NCBI GenBank assembly: GCA_964348085.1
Contig: CAYGBI010000007.1
Coordinates: forward strand, 1 to 64,000
Reading direction: 5' to 3'
Length of the DNA: 64,000 nt
DNA from: VXYL01 sp964348085
GTDB lineage: Bacteria; Pseudomonadota; Gammaproteobacteria; Pseudomonadales; Azotimanducaceae
Shown: positions 56,697-64,000 of the stretch, piece by piece
How positions within the stretch are numbered: the first letter of the stretch is position 1
Layout: each line of letters starts with the position of its first letter
Made by a program: the position numbers and the translations under genes
Notes under the pieces: model-generated
The model's database searches: none
What the model was told of the DNA's origin: nothing
The model's input: only the letters and a program-made list of their open reading frames with translations

Positions 56697-59075
56697 TCAA
56701 ACCACGCGCTTCGTTCCAGTGACCTCCATTCGCACTAACTCTTCGTACTCGGCGTCCGTGGTGCCCAACTCTTCGGCGAACACCTCCCGGCTGTGCTCGC
56801 CGAAACGCGGCGAGTAGCGCACCTCGATGTCTGGCGTGCCGACCATCTTCCACGGCAGCACCGGTAGCAGGTGGGTGCCGGATTCGGGGTGGGTCACCGG
56901 TACTAGGAAGCGACGGGCCGCGAACTGCGGCGTGGAGTTCGCGTAGGTCGGCTTGAACGGCGCGCACTTGGCGGCGCAGATGCCCAAGGCGTTCAGGTGC
57001 TCGGCTTCGGTGTCCGCATCGCGGCTCTTGAGGTGCTCGGCGAGCTTGGCGTCCAAGGTGTCCTCGTTGCGTTTGCGCGCCGCGTTGGTGGCGAAGCGCG
57101 GGTCGGCGCCGAGCTCCGGTGCGCCGAGGTGTTCCACGAGGCTCGCGAAGGCGGCGTCGCTTTCCGCCGCCAGCGCCAGCCACCCGCCGTCCGCGCAGGC
57201 GTACACGCCGTGCGGCGCATACCTCGGATGGCGATTGCCGGCTGGTGTCCGCACGGTGCCGTTGGCGTCGAACTCCAACACGGCATCGCCGACCTGCACC
57301 GCCACCGCTTCGAGCATGGCGGCGTCGATGCGCTGGCCGACGCCGGTGCGCTTGCGGTGGTTGAGCGCCGTCAAGATCGCCGCCGTCAGGTAGTAGCCGG
57401 AAATGGGGTCGGGAATCAGGCCGCCGGTATTCATCGGCTCGCAATCCGCATAGCCGTGGATCGAGGCGAGTCCCGCCATCGGCTCCGTGGTCGCGCCGTT
57501 GGCCGGGTATTCCGCCAACGGGCCTTGGCGTCCGTAGCCGGAGACGGAGGCGAAGATGATGCCGGGGTTGCGCTCGTGCAGCTTCTCCAGCGTAACGCCC
57601 CAGTTGGTCATCACGTGCGGGCTGAAATTGTCCACTAGCACGTCGAACTTGGGCACCAGTCGCCAGAACATCTCCCGCCCCACGGGGTGCGTCACGTCCA
57701 GCGTCACGGCGCGTTTGTTGAGGTTCACCGTGTTGTACATGCCGTTGGTGTTGATCCCCGTTTGCTCGATGTCCGGGTTTCTCACCGCCGGTGGAACCGG
57801 CGCGCCGGCGCCGCGCCAGACGTCTGGACGCCGGACGGTTTCGATTTGCACGACATCCGCGCCCAAGAGCGCCAGCAGCTCGGTGGCGAATGTGCCCGCC
57901 CAAGCTTGGGTGAAGCACAGCACGCGCACGCCCGCCAAAGGCTGCCCCTTCCCCTGCTTCTTCGGCGATGGTTCTTCCTTGGCCGGGGCCGCAGCGGCGT
58001 TGTGTTCGCCCAGCTTCGGCGCTGGCCGATTAAGCGCCCAAGGCGTGGCGGAGAGTTTGGCTGGTGCGCCGCCGGCGCGGGCGGCCCGACCGTCGACATG
58101 GGCGTTGACGATGAAGCCGCGTTCGTTGAGCTGCTCGCTGTCGCGCAGTTCCTGTGCGTTTTGCACGACGCCGGAGATGCAGCGCAACTTAGCGAGACCG
58201 TGGAACAAGTCCCACTTCGAGCGCGGCGCCGAAGCTTCGGCGAGCGCGGCGATGACCGGTCGGGTGTCTTGCTGATGGCGGCCCCACGCACTGACGAAGC
58301 GCTCGTCTTCGGCGAGCTCGGGGAGGCCTAAGAAGCGCATGGCCCCGGTCCACTGTTGCCAATCGCCGTAGCCGTAGTTGATGAGGCCGTCCGCCGCCCG
58401 CCATAGCGGCCCATGGGCGCCGCGTCGGCGGCCCCCGGCGGGGCCAAACGCCGCGGCTCGGCCGTCGGCGCCGTTGATGAAGATGCCCATTAGTGCCCAT
58501 GGCGCGCAGGTGAGCGCCGCCGCCTCGATTTCGCTCACGTCCAAGCGCTCGCTGCCGCCCCGGTACAGCGCCGCCGCGGCGGCGACGAAACCGGCGACGC
58601 CGGCGATGTAGCCGGTTTGCCGCACCGGCAACTGCAACGGCGGCTCGTCGGCGCGTTTGTTGATGGTCGCCCAACCGATACGGGCGCAATTGGTGAGGTT
58701 GTTGCCGGGAACTTGGGCGAGCGGACCGGTGAGGCCATGCGGGGTAATGGAGAGATGCACGCCGCTCGCGAGGTCGGCCGGCACGTCCGGGTCCGTGGTG
58801 ACGACGACGTCCGCGTTCGCCGAGAGCGCGGCGATTTCAGCTTCGTCGGTGGTGACGACCGAGCGCTTGTTCCAGTTCACGTAGGCGTGCGGCAGCGACC
58901 TTTCGACGCCGGCCCGGGCGTCGAGAAAGGGCGGCTCGTGGCGCAGTGGGTGTCCCTCGGGCGGTTCCACGAGCAGGACATCCGCGCCGAAGTCGGCAAA
59001 CAACCGGGCGGCCCACGCGCCGGATAGCCGAGTGGACCGGTCGACCACCCGCAGCCCGTGAAAAGCCTTGGCCAC
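56697..59075 (-). CDS. Tandem family III CoA transferase (CaiB/BaiF), N-terminal half degenerate
   Basis: 792 residues made of two CaiB/BaiF domains (about 1-350 and 385-792) joined by a Lys/Pro/Ala/Glu linker near 365-385. In domain 2 the catalytic Asp is expected in GGLIPDPISGYYLTAAIL, where the P-x-x-D-x-x-x-G pattern is kept. In domain 1 the matching stretch reads PVRQTGYIAGVAGFVAAAAA with Gly in place of Asp, so that half is probably non-catalytic. NFSPHVMTNWGVTLEKL and NKRAVTLDV are typical of domain 2. It likely moves CoA between carboxylic acids. It lies three bases from the thiolase-like gene. Confidence 0.85.
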   Translation of the reverse strand: MAKAFHGLRVVDRSTRLSGAWAARLFADFGADVLLVEPPEGHPLRHEPPFLDARAGVERSLPHAYVNWNKRSVVTTDEAEIAALSANADVVVTTDPDVPADLASGVHLSITPHGLTGPLAQVPGNNLTNCARIGWATINKRADEPPLQLPVRQTGYIAGVAGFVAAAAALYRGGSERLDVSEIEAAALTCAPWALMGIFINGADGRAAAFGPAGGRRRGAHGPLWRAADGLINYGYGDWQQWTGAMRFLGLPELAEDERFVSAWGRHQQDTRPVIAALAEASAPRSKWDLFHGLAKLRCISGVVQNAQELRDSEQLNERGFIVNAHVDGRAARAGGAPAKLSATPWALNRPAPKLGEHNAAAAPAKEEPSPKKQGKGQPLAGVRVLCFTQAWAGTFATELLALLGADVVQIETVRRPDVWRGAGAPVPPAVRNPDIEQTGINTNGMYNTVNLNKRAVTLDVTHPVGREMFWRLVPKFDVLVDNFSPHVMTNWGVTLEKLHERNPGIIFASVSGYGRQGPLAEYPANGATTEPMAGLASIHGYADCEPMNTGGLIPDPISGYYLTAAILTALNHRKRTGVGQRIDAAMLEAVAVQVGDAVLEFDANGTVRTPAGNRHPRYAPHGVYACADGGWLALAAESDAAFASLVEHLGAPELGADPRFATNAARKRNEDTLDAKLAEHLKSRDADTEAEHLNALGICAAKCAPFKPTYANSTPQFAARRFLVPVTHPESGTHLLPVLPWKMVGTPDIEVRYSPRFGEHSREVFAEELGTTDAEYEELVRMEVTGTKRVV

Positions 59076-59078
59076 CGG

Positions 59079-60566
59079 CTACCCCGAAAACGCCAACGCG
59101 CCGGCCGCGCTCAGGGTCGCCGGCCGTCCGCAGAACTCCTCCGCGGTCATCGCCGCCAGTACGTCTTCGTCGTCGGTGTTGCCCCAAGTGCGCCGTCCGT
59201 CCGCCAATCGGCACGCCGCGAGCCCGACGGTCGGCCCCTTCGCCCCGTACATCACGGTATAGGACTCGATCTCCACCGGCCCGGCGTAGCTCTCGGCCAC
59301 TTCTCGCGTCGGCGTTGCGTCCACCGGCGCCTGCGGCTCGTCGTGGCGGAAGCCGTGCGCCGGTGGCGTCGTCGAATACACGCCGAAAGCGTGTTTGGTG
59401 ATGAAGCCGCCGTTGCTGGTCACGAGGCCGACGTCGCCCGGGCGCGCGCGCAACACCTCCGCCATGCGGGCGATGGCGTGCATCACGTAGTTGTTGAGCG
59501 GCCCGCCGCCGAAGGTGAGGCCGCCGGTGACGGTAAGCGGGCGCTCCTCGCGCAACCCCAACTCGGCGGCGGCGACTTGCACCGCCGAGGGAAAGCAACT
59601 GTATAGATCGACGTGGTCGACGTCGTCGGCGGTGACGCCCGCGAGTTCCAAGCAGCGTCCGCCGGCGATGCGAATGCCGGGAGAACTGTGCAGGTTGTCG
59701 CGATTCGACACCGCGTAGGTATCGTGCGCCTCGGTGGCGGCCCAAGGGTAGATCCACTTCGCTTCCGGAACCCCGAGGGCCTTCGCGGTAGCGGTGGAAC
59801 ATACGATCAGCGCCGCCGCTTGGTCGACGTTGCTGTTGGAGTTCATCAGCTTCGGGTACGGAAACGACACCCGCCGGTTGAAGTCGCTGGGCGTGCGTAT
59901 TTCTTCGGCGGTTTTTGCTTCGCGCAACCACGCGTGCGGATTCTCCGCCGCCACACGGCTGAAGCCGGCCCAGAGCTCGGAGACTCGGCGAAGGTGCCCG
60001 TCGATCGTCTCGCCCCGGGCATGGCGTATGGCGTTCTCGAAGATGGGGTACATCTGAATGGGCTCCGCGATGCCGCGTTGCGCCTCGATGCGCAGGCGCA
60101 TCTTCAGTTCGTCGCCGAACCGGCGGTGCGGCTCGCCGGGAGCTTCCCGCCAAGACAGTTCGACGCCGGCGCGCCGCGCCTTGGCTTGCGTGCGGCCGCA
60201 TTCGGCGCCGGTCAGCACCACCAGCCGTCGTTCGCCGCGCTGAATCTCCAAGGCGGAGGCGGAGAGCACCGACTGCACGGAGTTGCCGCCCCAAGTCGAG
60301 ATGCCGGTCTCCGCGTCCGGGCAGCCGATCGCTTCGGCGACTGCCTTGGCGGGGTTCTTATACGGCCACATGCCGCGGATGACGCGCACCGAATCCACCT
60401 TGTCGAGCAACTCCCGCGCCGACCCCGTGGCGTCGGCGGCCGCCTGCCGAACCGCGTCGATCATCAGCGCCAGCGGCTCCTTGCCGATACCGGCGCTTGG
60501 ATCGGCGTGGCGCTGTTCGATTTGGGCGACACCGATCAAGACCGGCGCAGTTGCGTCGTGATTCAT
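59079..60566 (-). CDS. Thiolase-like acetyl-CoA acetyltransferase (SCP-x type)
   Basis: 495 residues. PVLIGVAQIEQRHAD at the N-terminus, GISTWGGNSVQSVLSA around the nucleophile region, GLTFGGGPLNNYVMHA and VTSNGGFITKHAFGVYST fit the SCP-x/thiolase-like group. Classical thiolases have Cys in the N-terminal active site; here the 'GGNSVQS' turn has no Cys, so it may not be a true beta-ketothiolase. Its stop lies three bases from the CoA transferase start, so both act on a shared acyl-CoA. Confidence 0.8.
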   Translation of the reverse strand: MNHDATAPVLIGVAQIEQRHADPSAGIGKEPLALMIDAVRQAAADATGSARELLDKVDSVRVIRGMWPYKNPAKAVAEAIGCPDAETGISTWGGNSVQSVLSASALEIQRGERRLVVLTGAECGRTQAKARRAGVELSWREAPGEPHRRFGDELKMRLRIEAQRGIAEPIQMYPIFENAIRHARGETIDGHLRRVSELWAGFSRVAAENPHAWLREAKTAEEIRTPSDFNRRVSFPYPKLMNSNSNVDQAAALIVCSTATAKALGVPEAKWIYPWAATEAHDTYAVSNRDNLHSSPGIRIAGGRCLELAGVTADDVDHVDLYSCFPSAVQVAAAELGLREERPLTVTGGLTFGGGPLNNYVMHAIARMAEVLRARPGDVGLVTSNGGFITKHAFGVYSTTPPAHGFRHDEPQAPVDATPTREVAESYAGPVEIESYTVMYGAKGPTVGLAACRLADGRRTWGNTDDEDVLAAMTAEEFCGRPATLSAAGALAFSG

Positions 60567-60659
60567 GGTTTGCGGAACACCTCGGGGGAGACGGGCGGGG
60601 TGGGGGATAATACTGAATCCGCGCGTCGCGACATGCCCGTAACGGTTGGTCCGCGAGCC

Positions 60660-61940
60660 TCAACCGACATGCCGCGGTACGACATAGGGCCCCTCGGGGA
60701 TCACCGCCACCGCGTTGTCCCCGGCGGCTGCGACCCCTTGGCGCACGGCCGCGTCCATCGAAGTCACGCGCTCGACGCCGGTTAGTGCTTGGTCTTGCGC
60801 GTTCAAGGCACTGTAGAGCCGCACGCGGGCGGCGCGTTGCGCCTTCAGTTGCATCTCGCTCTCCCACTCGTCCACGTCGGCCATCCGCTTGGCCTGGAGC
60901 GAGGCGAGAAAGCGCACCGCACCTTCGTTCAGCATCCGCTTTTGCGCCGCGCGGTAGGCGTTCGAGCCGAGACCTTCGGCGCACTCCGAGGCCACGATCA
61001 GCGTGGCGTCCGGCGCCAGGATGTCCAAGGGGGTCACCATGCCCTTCACCGTCTGGTAGTAGGTTTGGTCCAGCGGGAAGCCGGCCGCGGAGGTGACTAG
61101 GGTGCGAAAGCGCCTCGGCACCGGCACGGTCAGGTAGTCCTCCGCGAACGCGACGGCTGCCAAGTGGCTGGCGACGATCTCGCCGAAGTTGACGAAGGAG
61201 AGCCGGCGCTCATCGTCGATCACGGTGTTGAGCGCGTAGACATCGCCCAACATCGCCATGATCGCCAACTGCTCTTCATGCAAAGGGTTGTCGGTGAGTT
61301 GGCAGGGCGCCGCTTGGGGGTGCTCCATGAACTTGGCGCTGTGAAACGTGCGAATGGTGTCGGCGTGAGCGATGCCGGGGGCGACCACTTTGCGGCCACC
61401 CGAGTAGCCGGCCATGAAGTGGGGTTCGACGAGGCCGGTGGCGATGCGCAAGTCCGCCGAGACGAACCGACGATCAAGCTTCACCGGCGAGCCGTGCACG
61501 CTCGTCACGCCGAGGTCGACGTGCTCCGCATCGTTGCGGGCGTCGTGATTGGCGACCGAAACGCGATCCAGCACCCATGGATCACCCACCAGCGAGGCGA
61601 GTTCATCGCCTTCGTTGGGTCGATGCAGGCCGGTGGCGACGAGTACATGGATGTTCCGTGCATCCATGCCGGCGGCCAAGAGCGTCTCGATCAGCGGACG
61701 CAGAAACAAGCCGTTCGGCACCGGACGGGTAATGTCGCAGATGAGGATGCAGGCCGTGGTCTTGTCGTGTGCGAGTTCGGCCAAGGGGGCGCTCGCAACC
61801 GGTGCCGCCAAGGCGCGGCGGACGGCGACGGACGGATTCGCGAGCACCGGCATCGGCGGCTTGGCGATGACCGTGACCTCCCAGCGGTCGTCGAAGCGTA
61901 CGGGGAGGCGGGTCTTGCCGTAGAGGAGTTCGACTTTCAT
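60660..61940 (-). CDS. LarA-like (DUF2088) nickel-pincer enzyme family protein
   Basis: 426 residues. CDITRPVPN and TGLHRPNEGDE in the N-domain, then EPHFMAGYSGGRKVVAPGIA (near 195), are the LarA family motifs. The Lys of GGRK corresponds to the residue that tethers the nickel pincer cofactor, with a nearby His. LarA itself racemises lactate; relatives use other 2-hydroxy acids, so the substrate is open. larB/C/E, needed to make the cofactor, are not in this window. The ATG at 61940 begins MKVELLYGK as in relatives. It is divergent from the MATE gene. Confidence 0.82.
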   Translation of the reverse strand: MKVELLYGKTRLPVRFDDRWEVTVIAKPPMPVLANPSVAVRRALAAPVASAPLAELAHDKTTACILICDITRPVPNGLFLRPLIETLLAAGMDARNIHVLVATGLHRPNEGDELASLVGDPWVLDRVSVANHDARNDAEHVDLGVTSVHGSPVKLDRRFVSADLRIATGLVEPHFMAGYSGGRKVVAPGIAHADTIRTFHSAKFMEHPQAAPCQLTDNPLHEEQLAIMAMLGDVYALNTVIDDERRLSFVNFGEIVASHLAAVAFAEDYLTVPVPRRFRTLVTSAAGFPLDQTYYQTVKGMVTPLDILAPDATLIVASECAEGLGSNAYRAAQKRMLNEGAVRFLASLQAKRMADVDEWESEMQLKAQRAARVRLYSALNAQDQALTGVERVTSMDAAVRQGVAAAGDNAVAVIPEGPYVVPRHVG

Positions 61941-62002
61941 CGGGAGCGTTCGCGTAGCCCTTGCCGGTCGGCCGCAGAGAGTAGCCAGTCGACAAGCATA
62001 CA

Positions 62003-63484
62003 ATGTCGTCATGCATAGACGCGCTCCCGGCCCTGCCACTCCCACGCTTCCCGTTCGACGCCATGGCGCGTAATGCCCCGGCGGTCGCGCGTAGCAGCCG
62101 CCCGCCAGCGGCCGTGCGCCGCCGGGCTAGGCGCATCGCGCGACGTACCGGTTTCACTCAAGGCAGCGTCGGTCGTCACCTGATTCGCTTGGGTTCTTTC
62201 ATGGCGGCGGGATCGCTGTCCATGAACCTAGCGCGTATGGCGGAGGCGGCCTATCTCGGCATCTTCGGCACCGAGGCACTGGCGGCGATGGGCTTCGCCT
62301 TCCCCATCACTATGTTCTTGTTCGCTTTCGCCGGCGGCATCGGCACCGGCGCTTCGTCGGTGATTGCGCGCGCCTACGGAGCAGGGGATCGACCGCAGGC
62401 AGCGCGTTTGGTGACGCACGCCGAATTGCTGGTGCTGGTGGTGGGTGTGGGCATCGGCCTGACGGGCGTCTTCTTCGCCCCGGACTTGCTGGCGTTGCTC
62501 GGTGCCGAGGGCGAAGTGCTGGCCATGGCCACGCGCTACCTGAGCATCTACATGCTGGGGTTCCCGCTCTTCATGCTGTCCATGGTCGGCTCCACGCTAC
62601 TGCGCGCCACCGGCAGCGCGGCGAGTCCGGGCGTGGTGATGACCACGGGTTCCTTGGTGCAGATCGGTTTGGGCGCGGTACTCATTTTCGGTTACTTCGG
62701 GCTGCCGAGATTGGGTATCGAAGGTGCCGCGTGGGCCTACGTGGGATCGCGCGTGTTCAGCGTGGCGCTATATGTCGTGATTCTGATTCGGACGCGCATG
62801 GTGAGCTGGTCGCTGACCGGTCTGATGGAATCTTGGCGGGCGATTTTGCACGTCGGTGGCCCGGCGACCGCCAGCAACTTGGTGCATCCTGTGTCCATGC
62901 TTGTCGCCACTCGGTTGCTCGCCGGTCACGGCGACGAAGTGGTCGCCGGCTACACCGTCGCCGCACGCGTGGAAACTCTGGTGCATATGGTGCTGTGGTC
63001 GGCTTCCTCGTCGATCCCGCCCTTCGTCGGCCAGAACTGGGGCGCCGGCAATTATCAGCGGGTGCGCGTGGCGCTGCGTCAGTGCAACTGGTTTTGCTTG
63101 GCGTGGGGAGTGGTGACCTTCTTGGTACTGGCCGTGATCGGCGAGACGGCCGTGCGCTGGATCGACCCGAATGCCACGGTGGTCGAAGTGGCGACGCTGT
63201 TCTTCCTCATCATCCCGCTCTCCATTGGCTTCATGGGCGTCATGCAGGTGGCGACTTCTTGCTTCAACGCCCTCGGGCAACCGTTCCCGCCACTGGCGCT
63301 CTCGCTGGCGCGCACGTTGGTGATCTATATCCCGCTTATGATTCTCGGCGACTACTTGTGGGGCTACGTCGGCATCTTCTTGGCGATGGCGTGTACCAAC
63401 GTGTTGCTCGGTATTGTTGCGTGGTATTGGAACCGCTTGGCGGTGAGAAGCGGCATCAAGGCGGCGCAAGCGCAAGACGCATGA
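62003..63484 (+). CDS. MATE-family efflux transporter
   Basis: 493 residues (473 from ATG 62063, which would drop a polar leader). About twelve hydrophobic helices form two related bundles. GGIGTGASSVIARAYGAGD is in the first half and SSSIPPFVGQNWGAGNY in the second, the paired MATE loops. AGYTVAARVETLVHMVLW is also characteristic. It exports cationic or other drugs or metabolites using Na+ or H+. Its stop overlaps a small amidase gene (ATGA). Confidence 0.9.
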   Translation: MSSCIDALPALPLPRFPFDAMARNAPAVARSSRPPAAVRRRARRIARRTGFTQGSVGRHLIRLGSFMAAGSLSMNLARMAEAAYLGIFGTEALAAMGFAFPITMFLFAFAGGIGTGASSVIARAYGAGDRPQAARLVTHAELLVLVVGVGIGLTGVFFAPDLLALLGAEGEVLAMATRYLSIYMLGFPLFMLSMVGSTLLRATGSAASPGVVMTTGSLVQIGLGAVLIFGYFGLPRLGIEGAAWAYVGSRVFSVALYVVILIRTRMVSWSLTGLMESWRAILHVGGPATASNLVHPVSMLVATRLLAGHGDEVVAGYTVAARVETLVHMVLWSASSSIPPFVGQNWGAGNYQRVRVALRQCNWFCLAWGVVTFLVLAVIGETAVRWIDPNATVVEVATLFFLIIPLSIGFMGVMQVATSCFNALGQPFPPLALSLARTLVIYIPLMILGDYLWGYVGIFLAMACTNVLLGIVAWYWNRLAVRSGIKAAQAQDA

Positions 63485-63897
63485 CAGACGGGCGGCGTGG
63501 CGGCGTGAAGTTCGTGCTGATTCATCACGGCGCCTGCGCCGCTGGCGCATTTCACTACCGCATTGACGTGGCGGGTGAGCGGCGGGCAGAGCTACCGGAA
63601 GAGCGACGTGGTCAGCATCCTCGCAGCATCGGCGTGGCGTTGGTCGGCGACTTCGATATCGAGCCGCCGACGGAGGCGCAACTCGGTGCGCTGAAGAAGC
63701 TGTTGTTGGAGCTTAAGCTTCGCTACCCGGTCGCCGAGCTGGGCGCCCACCGGCAGGTGCGGGGCGGAGGGCCGACCACCTGTCCGGGGCGACGCTTTCC
63801 CATGAAGGCGCTGGCGCGGTGGTTCCGCACCGACTTGCCGCGCCAACGGGACGATGTGCTGCGGCGGGACTTCGAACGGCAGTACTCGAAGATATAG
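63481..63897 (+). CDS. Compact PGRP/N-acetylmuramoyl-L-alanine amidase-like protein
   Basis: 138 residues. VLIHHGACAAGAFHYRIDVAG, then SIGVALVGDFD, and AHRQV to TTCPGRRFP, match the beginning, middle and end of Amidase_2 (AmpD/PGRP) domains, with His and Cys zinc ligands in place. The loop between the first His and SIGVALVG is shorter than usual. No signal peptide is visible, so an AmpD-like cytosolic role in recycling is possible, or release by another route. Its coupling to an exporter gene is unusual. Confidence 0.75.
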   Translation: MTDGRRGGVKFVLIHHGACAAGAFHYRIDVAGERRAELPEERRGQHPRSIGVALVGDFDIEPPTEAQLGALKKLLLELKLRYPVAELGAHRQVRGGGPTTCPGRRFPMKALARWFRTDLPRQRDDVLRRDFERQYSKI

Positions 63898-64000
63898 CTA
63901 CGCCGCTGCCGCTTTCTTCGGCGCCCGCATCGCCGCAAAACGCGCCTTCACCTCGGGGCTTGCGTATCTCACCATCCGCGAGTAGTCCGGGCCGCGCTCG
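63898..64000 (-). CDS. C-terminal end of an unidentified protein (cut by window edge)
   Basis: 34 codons enter from the right edge and end in TAG at 63898-63900. The protein ends RGPDYSRMVRYASPEVKARF and then an Ala/Lys tail. The stretch is too short to assign a family. It converges with the amidase gene, whose stop is adjacent. Confidence 0.6.
   Translation of the reverse strand, partial: ERGPDYSRMVRYASPEVKARFAAMRAPKKAAAA

Overview
The window is GC-rich chromosomal DNA from a gammaproteobacterium. Several gene strings keep the Pseudomonas/E. coli order: miaB-phoH-ybeY-corC-lnt, leuS-lptE-holA, amidohydrolase-ubiG-yciK divergent from gyrA-serC-pheA-hisC-tyrA-cmk-rpsA-ihfB-lapA, and tRNA-Pro/Arg/His-tig-clpP. 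Between these strings lie dioxygenases of the phytanoyl-CoA (PhyH) type, CoA transferase/thiolase genes, a LarA-like gene, a TRAP transporter, a PQQ dehydrogenase, toxin-antitoxin pairs and a probable defence operon. That mixture suggests an environmental or host-associated lineage rather than a well-studied genus. The lineage is inferred from gene order; no 16S gene is present.

Layout. 1-2228 (minus): rmlB coupled to a secreted zinc protease cut by the window edge. 2357-7788 (plus): tRNA thiomethylation, ribosome RNA maturation, CorC and lipoprotein acylation. 8014-9251: a VapBC45-like toxin-antitoxin pair. 9564-11626: metK and metF. 11637-15585 (minus): leuS-lptE-holA. The LeuS is of an unusual type for a gammaproteobacterium. 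15815-17435: hipBA. 17645-18685: a repeat-tailed membrane protein and a truncated second copy. 18846-21662 (minus): deaminase, ubiG and an SDR. 21715-31830 (plus): a long, mostly overlapping operon for DNA gyrase, serine and aromatic/histidine amino acids, CMP kinase, ribosomal protein S1, IHF-beta and LapA. It ends in an enolase-superfamily dehydratase. 32999-35722 (minus): three tRNAs, an enlarged trigger factor and ClpP. 35866-39432 (minus): a Uma2 protein, an amidohydrolase, a PhyH dioxygenase and a small unknown gene. 39495-42879 (plus): a TonB-domain lipoprotein and a complete TRAP transporter.

42880-47790 is accessory. It starts with a frameshifted remnant of an Rpn-family nuclease. 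Next comes an overlapping three-gene cassette: two membrane-anchored proteins with MotB/ExbD-like first helices and an exported protein with two FGE-type folds that lack the catalytic cysteines. It ends with an orphan C-terminal piece of an SPFH protein. 47805-53233 (minus) holds uvrB, a heme-motif PQQ dehydrogenase and a second PhyH dioxygenase. 53421-56656 (plus) is a compact DUF262 / DUF3696-type ATPase / unknown-protein operon, the best candidate for an undescribed defence system here. 56697-61940 (minus) encodes a tandem CoA transferase, a thiolase-like protein and a LarA-like enzyme. 62003-63897 (plus) encodes a MATE exporter coupled to a small PGRP-fold amidase. A gene end on the minus strand closes the window.

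Most CDS starts were chosen from Shine-Dalgarno spacing, four-base stop/start overlaps, or alignment from memory to family N-termini. No database search was possible, so family names rest on motifs read directly from the translations.
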